This document shows, piece by piece, positions 7,658-15,218 of a DNA stretch of 18,290 nucleotides. The notes under the pieces are model-generated. The model had not been told where the DNA came from and ran no database searches. It worked only from the letters and a program-made list of their open reading frames with translations. The position numbers and the translations under genes are program-made. Source of the DNA: MWDV01 sp964634255 (GTDB lineage: Bacteria; Verrucomicrobiota; Verrucomicrobiia; Limisphaerales; MWDV01); NCBI GenBank assembly GCA_964634255.1, contig CAZWJC010000138.1, forward strand, positions 1 to 18,290, written 5' to 3'. The number at the start of each line of letters is the position of its first letter. Position 1 is the stretch's first letter.

Positions 7658-9292
7658 ATGGCTAGAGCGAGTACAAAACGAGTTGCCAAGTCCAAGGCAG
7701 CCAAGGTTGCCCCAGTCCAGGCGACCGCCCCAGAGCCTGCTGCTCCAGAGACAGTTGAGATTGTAGCGCCGGCGGCGCCTTTGGCGGAACCGGTCGTTGC
7801 CAAGACGCCCCCTGCGCCGGAGCCGGTCGTGATCGCACCTGAACCGGCTCCGCCAGCCCCGCCTGAAGCCCGAGAGGAGAAACCTCAGCCAGCCCAGGCG
7901 CAACAGCCGCGCCACCAAAAGGGGCGTCGCGGCGGCAAGAAAGGCAAGCACGGGCCTCAGCCGCCGGCGGGTGGCCAAGAAGAGGCCGAGGAGGGGGCAC
8001 TTCCTGCCGGTCGGCAGCGGGATCGGGTGGCCGAGTCGTTGAACATTGCCAAGCTCCAGGCGATGCAGATGACCGAGCTGAACACCATGGCCAAGGAGTT
8101 GGGCGTGGAGAACTTTGGCACGATGCGCAAGCACGAGGTGATCTTCCACGTGCTCCAGAAGAATGCCGAACGGGCTGGGGTGTTGTTCTCGGAAGGCGTG
8201 CTGGAAGTCCTGCCCGAGGGATTCGGGTTCCTGCGGTCGCAGAGTTTCAATTACCTTCCCTGCCCGGAAGACATTTACGTTTCGCCGTCGCAAATCCGGC
8301 GGTTCGATCTTCAGACCGGCAACAAGATCGCCGGCCAGATCCGCCCACCGAAGGAAAAGGAGCGCTTTTTCGCGCTGCTCAAAGTCGAGGCGGTGGACGG
8401 CGAAGACCCGGACAAGGCGAAGGACAAAACTCATTTCGACAACCTGACGCCGCTGTTCCCCAACAAGCGGTTTCTGCTGGAGACCACGGCGGAAGAGGTG
8501 AACACCCGGGTGCTCGACCTCGTTTGCCCGATTGGCAAAGGGACGCGTGGGTTGATCGTCGCTCCGCCGCGGACGGGCAAGACCGTGCTGATGCAAAAGC
8601 TGGCCAATGCCATCCTGAAGAACAACCCCGAGGCATATCTGTTCATCCTCCTGATTGACGAGCGGCCCGAGGAAGTGACGGACATGGAGCGGAGCTGCCG
8701 CGGCGCGGAAGTCATCAGTTCCACGTTCGACGAACCGCCGGAACGGCACGTGCAGGTGGCCGAAATGGTCAGCGAGAAGGCCAAGCGCATGATCGAGCAC
8801 AAGAAGGATGTGGTCATCCTGCTCGACTCCATTACGCGCCTGGCGCGCGCTTACAACACAGTGCAGCCGCACTCGGGCAAGATTCTGTCCGGCGGCGTGG
8901 ACGCCAACGCGCTGCACAAGCCGAAGCGGTTCTTTGGTGCGGCCCGTAACATCGAGGAGGGCGGCTCGCTGACGATCATGGCGACGGCGCTGGTGGACAC
9001 GGGTAGTCGTATGGATGAAGTCATCTTCGAGGAGTTCAAGGGCACCGGCAACATGGAGGTGCATCTGGACCGTGGGCTGGTGGACCGCCGCATTTTCCCC
9101 TCGATCAACATCGAGCGGTCCGGCACGCGCAAAGAGGAATTGCTCTACCATCCGGACGAATACAACCGCGTCGTGCTGCTGCGCCGCGCCCTTACTGGCG
9201 TGCCGCCGGTCGAGGCCATGGAACTGCTCCTGGGCAAACTCAAGAAGACCGGCAGCAATATCGAGTTCCTGCTCGGCATGGGCGTGGGTTAG
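7658..9292 (+). CDS. rho: Transcription termination factor Rho with long N-terminal extension
   Basis: Hexameric RNA-dependent ATPase/translocase that ends transcription. 544 residues against 419 in E. coli. Residues 1-122 are an added low-complexity segment: Ala/Pro/Glu-rich to about 80, then a basic patch QKGRRGGKKGKHG (87-99). The conserved Rho N domain begins near 127 (LNIAKLQAMQMTELNTMAKELG). The cold-shock RNA-binding domain is at about 180-250 (EGFGFLRS). The ATPase core has Walker A APPRTGKT (302-309), LLIDERPEEVTDMER (331-345), Walker B VVILLD (385-390), SGGVDANALHKPKRFFGAARNIEEGG (Q-loop region; given here by motif from 411), and R-loop GTGNMEVHLDRG (462-473). E. coli has PPKAGKT where this has PPRTGKT. 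The ATG at 7658 follows AT-rich sequence with no Shine-Dalgarno. It is monocistronic, with an intrinsic terminator directly after it. Confidence 0.98.
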   Translation: MARASTKRVAKSKAAKVAPVQATAPEPAAPETVEIVAPAAPLAEPVVAKTPPAPEPVVIAPEPAPPAPPEAREEKPQPAQAQQPRHQKGRRGGKKGKHGPQPPAGGQEEAEEGALPAGRQRDRVAESLNIAKLQAMQMTELNTMAKELGVENFGTMRKHEVIFHVLQKNAERAGVLFSEGVLEVLPEGFGFLRSQSFNYLPCPEDIYVSPSQIRRFDLQTGNKIAGQIRPPKEKERFFALLKVEAVDGEDPDKAKDKTHFDNLTPLFPNKRFLLETTAEEVNTRVLDLVCPIGKGTRGLIVAPPRTGKTVLMQKLANAILKNNPEAYLFILLIDERPEEVTDMERSCRGAEVISSTFDEPPERHVQVAEMVSEKAKRMIEHKKDVVILLDSITRLARAYNTVQPHSGKILSGGVDANALHKPKRFFGAARNIEEGGSLTIMATALVDTGSRMDEVIFEEFKGTGNMEVHLDRGLVDRRIFPSINIERSGTRKEELLYHPDEYNRVVLLRRALTGVPPVEAMELLLGKLKKTGSNIEFLLGMGVG

Positions 9293-9315
9293 GCCCGATC
9301 AGTCTTCTGAAGGTG

Positions 9316-9349
9316 AAGGAGGCGTGGCTTGAGCCGCGCCTCCTTTTTT
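9316..9349 (+). terminator. Intrinsic terminator of rho
   Basis: A 13-bp stem pairs 9316-9328 with 9333-9345, with one U-G wobble and a TTGA tetraloop. The core is AAGGAGGCG paired with CGCCTCCTT, and the descending arm runs into six T (9344-9349). It begins 24 bases after the rho stop codon and separates rho from the cytochrome c operon. Confidence 0.92.
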
Positions 9350-9387
9350 GTGTCCGGCTTGCGGCTGGGACGTAACCGGACTAAACA

Positions 9388-10542
9388 TTGCGGGTGCAAT
9401 CTCCTGCTCAACCACTTGGGTGTTGGCTGCGTCCGCAAGCCGTAGCGCTGCTGTGCGCGTTGGCGTGGGGTAGTGGCTGTGACCGCGAGGAAGTCCGGGT
9501 CTATCGCATCGAGAAAGAGCCATCGGCTGCGGTGGTCCAGGCCGACCCGCATGCGGGTCATGACCAAACGGCAAATCCGCACGGCGGGATGGGTGGTGTC
9601 GCCGCATTGCCCAAGCTGGGCTGGAAACTGCCTGCCGGCTGGATCGAGCAGAAGCCTTCCTCGATGCGGATTGCCAGCTTTACTGTGAAGGATGCCAGCG
9701 GCGGTGCGGCCGATATTGCCGTCATCCCGCTCCCGGGTGTGACCGGGCGCGATCTCGATATGGTGAATATGTGGCGCAGCCAGGTGCGGCTGGAGGCGAT
9801 TGACGCCGCTGAGATGGATCGACTGGTGAGCAAGGCTCAGATTGGCGGGGCCGAAGGCAAGCTCTTCGACATGGCGGCTCAGGCGGCATCAGAGGGAGAA
9901 ACGTCACCGTTGCGCGTGGTTGTGGCCCTTCTGGATCGCGAAGGTTCGGCTTGGTTTTTCAAGATGACCGGTCCCGACGCGCTGGTCAGCGCCCAAAAAA
10001 CTGCCTTCCTCGAATTCCTTAAGTCCATCGAGTTTCGCGCTGAAAGTGAAGCCGGCACTACGGTGGCGGCGACCGGGGCGGCTTCGCCGATGTCTCCGGC
10101 GGCCTCTCCCGCCCCGGCGGGCAAGCCCACATGGACAGCGCCGGCCGGCTGGCAGGAATCGCCGGCCGGTCAATTCCTCGTTGCCAAGTTTACCATCACG
10201 GGCGAGGGCAACACGCAGGCGGCCGTCAACATCAGTATGTCCGCGGGCGAAGGCGGCGGCTTGGTGGGCAACGTGAACCGCTGGCGCAAGCAGCTTGGGT
10301 TGAGTGACCAAACGCCGGATGAAATCCTCAAGGCCGTGACTTCCGTGGAAATCCCCGGAGGCAAGGCGTTGTTTGTGGAACTGACCGGCACGGATGCGAA
10401 ATCCGGCCAGGCGGCGCAGTTGGTCGGCGCGATGGTGCCGCAGAGCGATCGTACCTGGTTCTACAAACTCATGGGCGATGGTAAGATCGTGGAGGCGCAG
10501 AAGGCCGCGTTCACTCAGTTCGTGAAATCCGTTAAATACTGA
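9388..10542 (+). CDS. Predicted exported lipoprotein with a duplicated domain, first gene of cytochrome c maturation operon
   Basis: I do not recognise a named family. It has 384 residues from TTG 9388; an in-frame TAA lies two codons upstream, so only TTG 9388 or GTG 9394 is possible. An N-terminal hydrophobic stretch (AVALLCALAW) ends at Cys31 (GSGCDRE), a poor lipobox but consistent with lipidation. A His-rich linker DPHAGHDQTANPHGGMGG (53-70) follows. The rest is the same domain twice: 79-216 (opening WKLPAGW, middle MVNMWRSQVRL, closing AWFFKMTG then AFLEFLKSIEF) and 249-384 (WTAPAGW, NVNRWRKQLGL, TWFYKLMG then AFTQFVKSVKY). An Ala/Pro linker (about 226-247) joins them. The stop is one base before the resB ATG, so the genes are almost surely cotranscribed and coupled. 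A role in haem or cytochrome c handling at the outer face of the inner membrane is inference from position only. Confidence 0.84.
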   Translation: MRVQSPAQPLGCWLRPQAVALLCALAWGSGCDREEVRVYRIEKEPSAAVVQADPHAGHDQTANPHGGMGGVAALPKLGWKLPAGWIEQKPSSMRIASFTVKDASGGAADIAVIPLPGVTGRDLDMVNMWRSQVRLEAIDAAEMDRLVSKAQIGGAEGKLFDMAAQAASEGETSPLRVVVALLDREGSAWFFKMTGPDALVSAQKTAFLEFLKSIEFRAESEAGTTVAATGAASPMSPAASPAPAGKPTWTAPAGWQESPAGQFLVAKFTITGEGNTQAAVNISMSAGEGGGLVGNVNRWRKQLGLSDQTPDEILKAVTSVEIPGGKALFVELTGTDAKSGQAAQLVGAMVPQSDRTWFYKLMGDGKIVEAQKAAFTQFVKSVKY

Positions 10543-10543
10543 C

Positions 10544-11692
10544 ATGTTTCTCGACCGCCTTATTGCGTTCTTCACGTCGCTCAAGCTCACCGTCGTCTGT
10601 CTCGCCCTGGCGATGTTGCTGGTGTTCTTCGGCACCATCGCGCAGGTGGAGATGGGCCTCTACAAGGCGCAGAACGACTTCTTCCGGAGCTTCCTCGTAT
10701 ACTGGGGACCGCAGGGCGCCGGCTGGAAAGTGCCGGTGTTCCCGGGCGGCTATTTGGTTGGCGGCGTCCTGTTGATCAATCTTCTCTGCGCGCATCTCAA
10801 GTACTACCGGCCCGGCTTCAGAAAGATCGGCATCGTGTTGATTCATCTGGGCATCGTGTTGCTGCTGATCGGGCAGTTCGCCACGGACATGCTTTCGGTG
10901 GAAAGCTCGATGCATCTGCGCGAGGGCGAAACCAGGAATTACGCCGAGGTGGACCGGCGCACCGAACTGGCCATCGCGGATGTTTCCGATCCGAAGCTCG
11001 ACAAGGTCGTGGCTGTGCCGCAGGGCGTGCTCGCGAAGCAGGGTGAGGTTTCGCATGCCGAACTGCCGTTCACGCTCCGGGTGAAGCGATTCATGTCCAA
11101 TTCATCCGTGGCGGATCGCAAGCCCGACTCGAACGAACCCGCGGCCGCAGGGCAGGGCTTCGGTCCGCAGATCACGGTGAAGGAATTGCCGCACGTGACC
11201 GAGATGAACCGACGAGATATTCCCAGCGCGGTCATTGAGATCCAGACTTCGAAAGGCTCGTTGGGCACGTGGTTGGTTTCCGAGTACATCAGCCAACCGC
11301 AAAGCTTCGCGGTGGATGGTCGGACCTATCAACTCACCTTGCGGCCGCACCGGCAGTACACGCCTTACAGCCTCAAGCTGCTGGATTTCCAGCATGACAA
11401 ATATCCGGGGACGGAGATACCGAAGAACTTCTCCAGCCGCGTGCAACTCAACAACCCCGCTACGGGCGAACAACGCGAAGTGCTGATCTACATGAACAAT
11501 CCGCTCCGCTACGGCGGGGCGACCTACTACCAGGCAAGTTTCGATACGGATAATCAGGGCAGCATCCTCCAGGTTGTGCGCAATCCAAGCTGGCTGACGC
11601 CCTATCTGGCGTGTGTCATGGTCAGCGCAGGGTTGGTGCTTCAGTTTCTGATGCATCTGGTGGGCTTCTTGGGCAAGCGGAGGGTCGCATGA
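10544..11692 (+). CDS. resB: Cytochrome c biogenesis protein ResB (System II)
   Basis: 382 residues. ResB (Ccs1/CcsB) pairs with CcsA to carry haem across the membrane and attach it to apocytochrome c. Three N-terminal membrane helices are visible (about 12-33, 68-84 and 94-113), a large periplasmic domain (about 115-350) and a final helix (about 352-375). Helix 3 carries LIHLGIVLLLIG with His101 and the last helix carries His371; membrane histidines of this kind ligate haem in the family. FFGTIAQVEMGLYKAQNDFF (29-48) after helix 1 and the late NNPLRYGGATYYQASFD are typical ResB segments. The start is fixed by one-base spacing from the upstream stop; its own TGA overlaps the ccsA ATG (ATGA). 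A ResA/CcdA thiol-reduction partner is not encoded in this window. Confidence 0.93.
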   Translation: MFLDRLIAFFTSLKLTVVCLALAMLLVFFGTIAQVEMGLYKAQNDFFRSFLVYWGPQGAGWKVPVFPGGYLVGGVLLINLLCAHLKYYRPGFRKIGIVLIHLGIVLLLIGQFATDMLSVESSMHLREGETRNYAEVDRRTELAIADVSDPKLDKVVAVPQGVLAKQGEVSHAELPFTLRVKRFMSNSSVADRKPDSNEPAAAGQGFGPQITVKELPHVTEMNRRDIPSAVIEIQTSKGSLGTWLVSEYISQPQSFAVDGRTYQLTLRPHRQYTPYSLKLLDFQHDKYPGTEIPKNFSSRVQLNNPATGEQREVLIYMNNPLRYGGATYYQASFDTDNQGSILQVVRNPSWLTPYLACVMVSAGLVLQFLMHLVGFLGKRRVA

Positions 11693-13653
11693 ATAAGTTA
11701 CTCCTCAAAGTCATCCCCTGGTGTTTGCTCGCCGTTTTCGTGGCGGAGGTTGTGGTCCTCCTGATCCCCAAGTCTGACAAGGGGCTGCTTCTTCAGGAGT
11801 TCGGTCGGCTTCCGGCTCTACTGAACGGACGCGTGCAGCCGCTCGATTCGGTTGGGCGCAACGCGCTGCTGCAAATCCGCGGCACCGCCGCCGTGCCGCT
11901 CGAGGAGAAGAAGTCCTACGAGTTCTGGAAGCATCCGAAGAAGCTTAAGGCGACGGAGTGGCTCATGGAAGTGATGATGAAGCCCGAGGTGGCGGACACG
12001 CGCCCGATCTTCCTCATTCATCACCCAGACTTGCTGAATGAGTTCGACCTGCGGGGCAAGGGCAAGGAGAAATCCGGCCTGTTCTACTTCAGCTACAACG
12101 AACTCACCAACTGCCTCGACCGGCTGGATCGCGAAGGCCGTCAGGTGATGGGCATGGACTCGCAGATTCGCACGGCCTATCAGAAACAAGTGGCGAAAGT
12201 ATTCAACGCCCTTCACCTCTACCGCCGTCTTAAGAACACCCTCCAACCGGAAGCTGAAAAGGACTTCGCCGCGGAGTTGGTTGAGTTCGAGCGAGCGATT
12301 CCTGCCGGGATTACCGCCCTCAAGGCCCAGCGCGCTGGCACCAATTTCGCAAAAGCGGATTTGGATCGGCTCGTGGGCTTTCTCCAACCCTATGATCTGA
12401 TGGCGCAACAGGCGTACGCGCTCATGATTCCGCCGCCAAGAGCGGACGCCCCGCGCGATGCGTGGCGGAATATGGGTCAGGCGCTCTTCGAGGTGGGGTT
12501 GCGGGGTGCGGATATGCCACCGGCCGCCAAATGGTTCGCGGCCATGTCCAGCGCCTACCAACGAGACCAGGTTGCTGCTTTTAACCAAGCCGTCACGGAT
12601 TACCGAGGGTGGCTGGCGAACAATGCAATCGCCGAAGTCAAGAAGGGCCGGGCCGAGTTCTTCTTCAACAATCTCCAGGCGTTTCTTCACGCCACAATCA
12701 TGTACCTGTGTGCCTTTCTGCTGGCCGCTGGCGCCATGTTGACCATTGGGGTTTGGCCCAACGGATCGGAGGCGTTGCGGCGCTCAGCGTTCTACATCAC
12801 CGCACTGGCGCTGGCGGTACACACGGCAGGGTTGTTCTACCGCATGTGGCTGGAGCGGCGGCCGCCGGTGACGAACCTCTATTCCTCGGCCATCTTCATC
12901 GGCTGGGCCGTGGCGGTGCTGGGCGTGGTGCTGGAGCGCATCTATCGCGTGGGCATCGGCGTGGCCGCTTCGTCACTGATCGGTTTCGTCACCCTGATCA
13001 TCGCCCACAACCTGGCGCTCGGGGGCGATACCATGGAGATGATGCGCGCGGTGCTCGACTCGAACTTCTGGCTCGCGACGCACGTGATCACCATCACCCT
13101 GGGTTACGCGGCGACGTTCATGGCGGGTTTTCTGGCGATCATCTACGTACTGGCAGGATTATTCACTCCGCTGCTTGGGTTCAAGCTGGGGCAGACTTCC
13201 GCCTCCGGCGACTCTGGCGCTGGGACGCTTACTATTGGGCAGGCGCTCGGCAAAATGGTCTATGGGATCGTCTGCTTCGCAACCCTCTTTAGTTTTGTCG
13301 GGACAGTGCTGGGTGGAATCTGGGCGGACCAATCCTGGGGTCGGTTCTGGGGATGGGATCCAAAAGAGAACGGGGCCCTGCTCATCGTGATCTGGTGTGC
13401 TGCGATTCTGCACGCCCGCTGGAGCGGCTGGATTCGGGAACGCGGCCTCATGAGCATGGCCATCTTTGGCAATATTGTCACCGCGTTCTCCTGGTTCGGC
13501 GTGAACATGCTGGGCATCGGTTTGCACAGCTACGGTTTCATGGATGCCGCGTTCAAATGGCTCATGATCTTCGTCGCAAGCCAAGCGGTGTTGATCGGAT
13601 TGGGCTGCCTGCCGCTTGGCGTTTGGCGGAGTTTTCGTGGCGTTCGCGAGTAG
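11689..13653 (+). CDS. ccsA: Cytochrome c biogenesis protein CcsA with large periplasmic insert
   Basis: 654 residues from ATG 11689, chosen because it overlaps the resB stop (ATGA) and has GGAGGG about 6 bases upstream, the only clear Shine-Dalgarno in this region. It is the haem-handling partner of ResB. One N-terminal helix (about 8-26) is followed by a roughly 300-residue soluble segment opening EFGRLPALLNGRVQPLDSVG, known from the longer CcsA forms of Bacteroidetes and Verrucomicrobia, then about eight helices from residue 324. The tryptophan-rich haem motif WADQSWGRFWGWDPKENG runs from 545 to 562. Candidate haem-ligating histidines are His378, His465 and His613 (GLHSYG). RRPPVTNLYSS matches the conserved loop after the second helix of the CcsA part. 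The usual short CcsA is about 300-350 residues, so the soluble segment accounts for the extra length. No terminator hairpin with a T-run is seen in the 93 bp after it. Confidence 0.94.
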   Translation: MNKLLLKVIPWCLLAVFVAEVVVLLIPKSDKGLLLQEFGRLPALLNGRVQPLDSVGRNALLQIRGTAAVPLEEKKSYEFWKHPKKLKATEWLMEVMMKPEVADTRPIFLIHHPDLLNEFDLRGKGKEKSGLFYFSYNELTNCLDRLDREGRQVMGMDSQIRTAYQKQVAKVFNALHLYRRLKNTLQPEAEKDFAAELVEFERAIPAGITALKAQRAGTNFAKADLDRLVGFLQPYDLMAQQAYALMIPPPRADAPRDAWRNMGQALFEVGLRGADMPPAAKWFAAMSSAYQRDQVAAFNQAVTDYRGWLANNAIAEVKKGRAEFFFNNLQAFLHATIMYLCAFLLAAGAMLTIGVWPNGSEALRRSAFYITALALAVHTAGLFYRMWLERRPPVTNLYSSAIFIGWAVAVLGVVLERIYRVGIGVAASSLIGFVTLIIAHNLALGGDTMEMMRAVLDSNFWLATHVITITLGYAATFMAGFLAIIYVLAGLFTPLLGFKLGQTSASGDSGAGTLTIGQALGKMVYGIVCFATLFSFVGTVLGGIWADQSWGRFWGWDPKENGALLIVIWCAAILHARWSGWIRERGLMSMAIFGNIVTAFSWFGVNMLGIGLHSYGFMDAAFKWLMIFVASQAVLIGLGCLPLGVWRSFRGVRE

Positions 13654-13746
13654 AAGCAAGACACTGTCTCAAACGTTGTTCCGACGGGGCCGGCGACTTC
13701 TGAGTAGTCTGGTGAACAGTTTTGCCCCCGATGGCCTGGTGGCAGT

Positions 13747-15141
13747 TCATTCAATAACTTTGACGCACTTCATGCGGGCCTGGTCACGGATGAGGAGCTT
13801 CCCATCGGCGAGCGCCATCGGTGCCCAGTTCTGGGTCCGGCCTCCAACGCGCGAAGCCATCGGGTCATTCTCTGATCCGGTTCCTCCTTCGCCCAGGACC
13901 TTCGCTGATGCCAACTGCTTGAACCCGGATGGATCAGGCTCGATCAGGTACAAAGTCTCCGACCCGTCGGTCGCCAGAATCAGTCCGTCCGCCAGGATCA
14001 TGCTGCCCTTGTTGAAATCCGGCTCCCGTTTGGTCTTCCAGAGGATCCGGCCCTCCATGCTCATGCACACCATGCCGTCCCGCCGGCTGTTGGTTCCGTA
14101 CTGGGCATAAAAATGACCCTTGTGCTGGACCGGCGGCTTGGTTTGATCGCCGAATTCCTTGGTCGTAAACAGCTCCGTTGTGCCATAGGTCCCGTCTGCT
14201 TTCTTCTCGACCTTGATCATCGTTGCGCCGAGTTCATAGCCACCGACAATCAGCACTTTGTTGCCGCCAACATCCACTGCACTCGCGACCGGGATGTGAC
14301 ATTCCCACTTGTCATACTTCCACAGGATTTCTCCCGTAAGCGGATCCATTCCGACGACGTTGCCCAGTTCATTTTCCGGGCGGGTCTGTTGAAAGGGGTT
14401 GGTAGATGAAGTGACCATCACCACATGGTTCTTCCCGTCCACCTTGACGATGGTTGGGCTGGCATAGCTGATGAGGCCGAGCGGCGGCGTCTTCCATTTA
14501 ACATTACCTTTGAGCTTCTCGTACGCCACAACGCCAGCCTCAGGTGCTTGCGAAGCTACAATCAGCAGGTCGCCGTAAATCAGGGGATTCTGCGTGATCG
14601 CCCACATGGGGAATCTGCCTCCAGCCGAAGCTCCTCCGCCTTGTCCCGGTCCGCTCGGAGAGCCACGGCCGGCTGCGCCGCCAAAATCCTTCCAAACATT
14701 CTTGTTCCAAACTGGCTTGTGGGTGTCGAGGTTGATGCAATACAAATCGCCATTGTGACCACACGAGTAAACATGGTCGCCGTCAACCGTCGGCACACTT
14801 CGTGAGCCGGGAAACATCGCCGTTCCGGGAGCGTCGTAGGCGAAGTTCCAGAGCTCTGTCCCCGTGGAAAGCTCCAGACAACGGAGGTTGTCACCCACTT
14901 TGTCGTCCCGATCGAGCAAGTAAACCTTGCCGGCCTTGACGACGGGTCCTCCATAGCCTTTGCCAACCGACACAGTCCAGAGAACTTCCGGGCCGTTCGT
15001 GGACCAAGTGCGTAGAATCCCCTTTTCGGCGGATGTGCTGTTCCTGTTTGGCCCAAGGTACTGCGGCCAGTCGGCAGCAGAAGCGGAGGACCATACGATT
15101 GCCCAAGAGAGGGCACCAAGGGTCGTTTTGAGGTGGTGCAT
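13747..15141 (-). CDS. PQQ-like beta-propeller repeat protein, second copy
   Basis: 464 residues from ATG 15141, chosen because it begins a signal peptide (MHHLKTTLGALSWAIVWSSASAA) cut just before DWPQYLGPNRNSTS. The frame stays open 27 codons further, but that stretch is polar and unlike a leader. Blade motifs include CLELSTGTELWNF, CINLDTHKPVWNK, GMDPLTGEILWKY and SMEGRILWKT. The fold matches PQQ_2-type propellers such as BamB and quinoprotein dehydrogenases, with no visible catalytic domain, so a dehydrogenase role is not supported. A Gly/Ser-rich loop of about 28 residues (GGAAGRGSPSGPGQGGGASA) interrupts the propeller after KDF. It shares its opening motif and layout with the gene at 5262-6554, but the two have diverged clearly. 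It lies 77 bp downstream of the CotH gene on the same strand and may be cotranscribed with it. Confidence 0.9.
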   Translation of the reverse strand: MHHLKTTLGALSWAIVWSSASAADWPQYLGPNRNSTSAEKGILRTWSTNGPEVLWTVSVGKGYGGPVVKAGKVYLLDRDDKVGDNLRCLELSTGTELWNFAYDAPGTAMFPGSRSVPTVDGDHVYSCGHNGDLYCINLDTHKPVWNKNVWKDFGGAAGRGSPSGPGQGGGASAGGRFPMWAITQNPLIYGDLLIVASQAPEAGVVAYEKLKGNVKWKTPPLGLISYASPTIVKVDGKNHVVMVTSSTNPFQQTRPENELGNVVGMDPLTGEILWKYDKWECHIPVASAVDVGGNKVLIVGGYELGATMIKVEKKADGTYGTTELFTTKEFGDQTKPPVQHKGHFYAQYGTNSRRDGMVCMSMEGRILWKTKREPDFNKGSMILADGLILATDGSETLYLIEPDPSGFKQLASAKVLGEGGTGSENDPMASRVGGRTQNWAPMALADGKLLIRDQARMKCVKVIE

Positions 15142-15218
15142 AGGTTCTTTGCGTTTCGTGGTGTGTGATTCGGGTGAACTGTAGCTCAATGGGCAGAGGC
15201 TGCGAACCGCATTCGTGG

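Noticed and set aside
7643..9151. 502-codon open frame on the minus strand opposite rho
   Set aside because: It is Arg/His/Leu-rich antisense of a strongly conserved rho; GC-rich genes commonly leave such open frames.
13654..13746. Terminator between the convergent ccsA and PQQ genes
   Set aside because: Only a short AGACA-C-TGTCT palindrome (13659-13669) is present, near the ccsA stop and without a following T-run.
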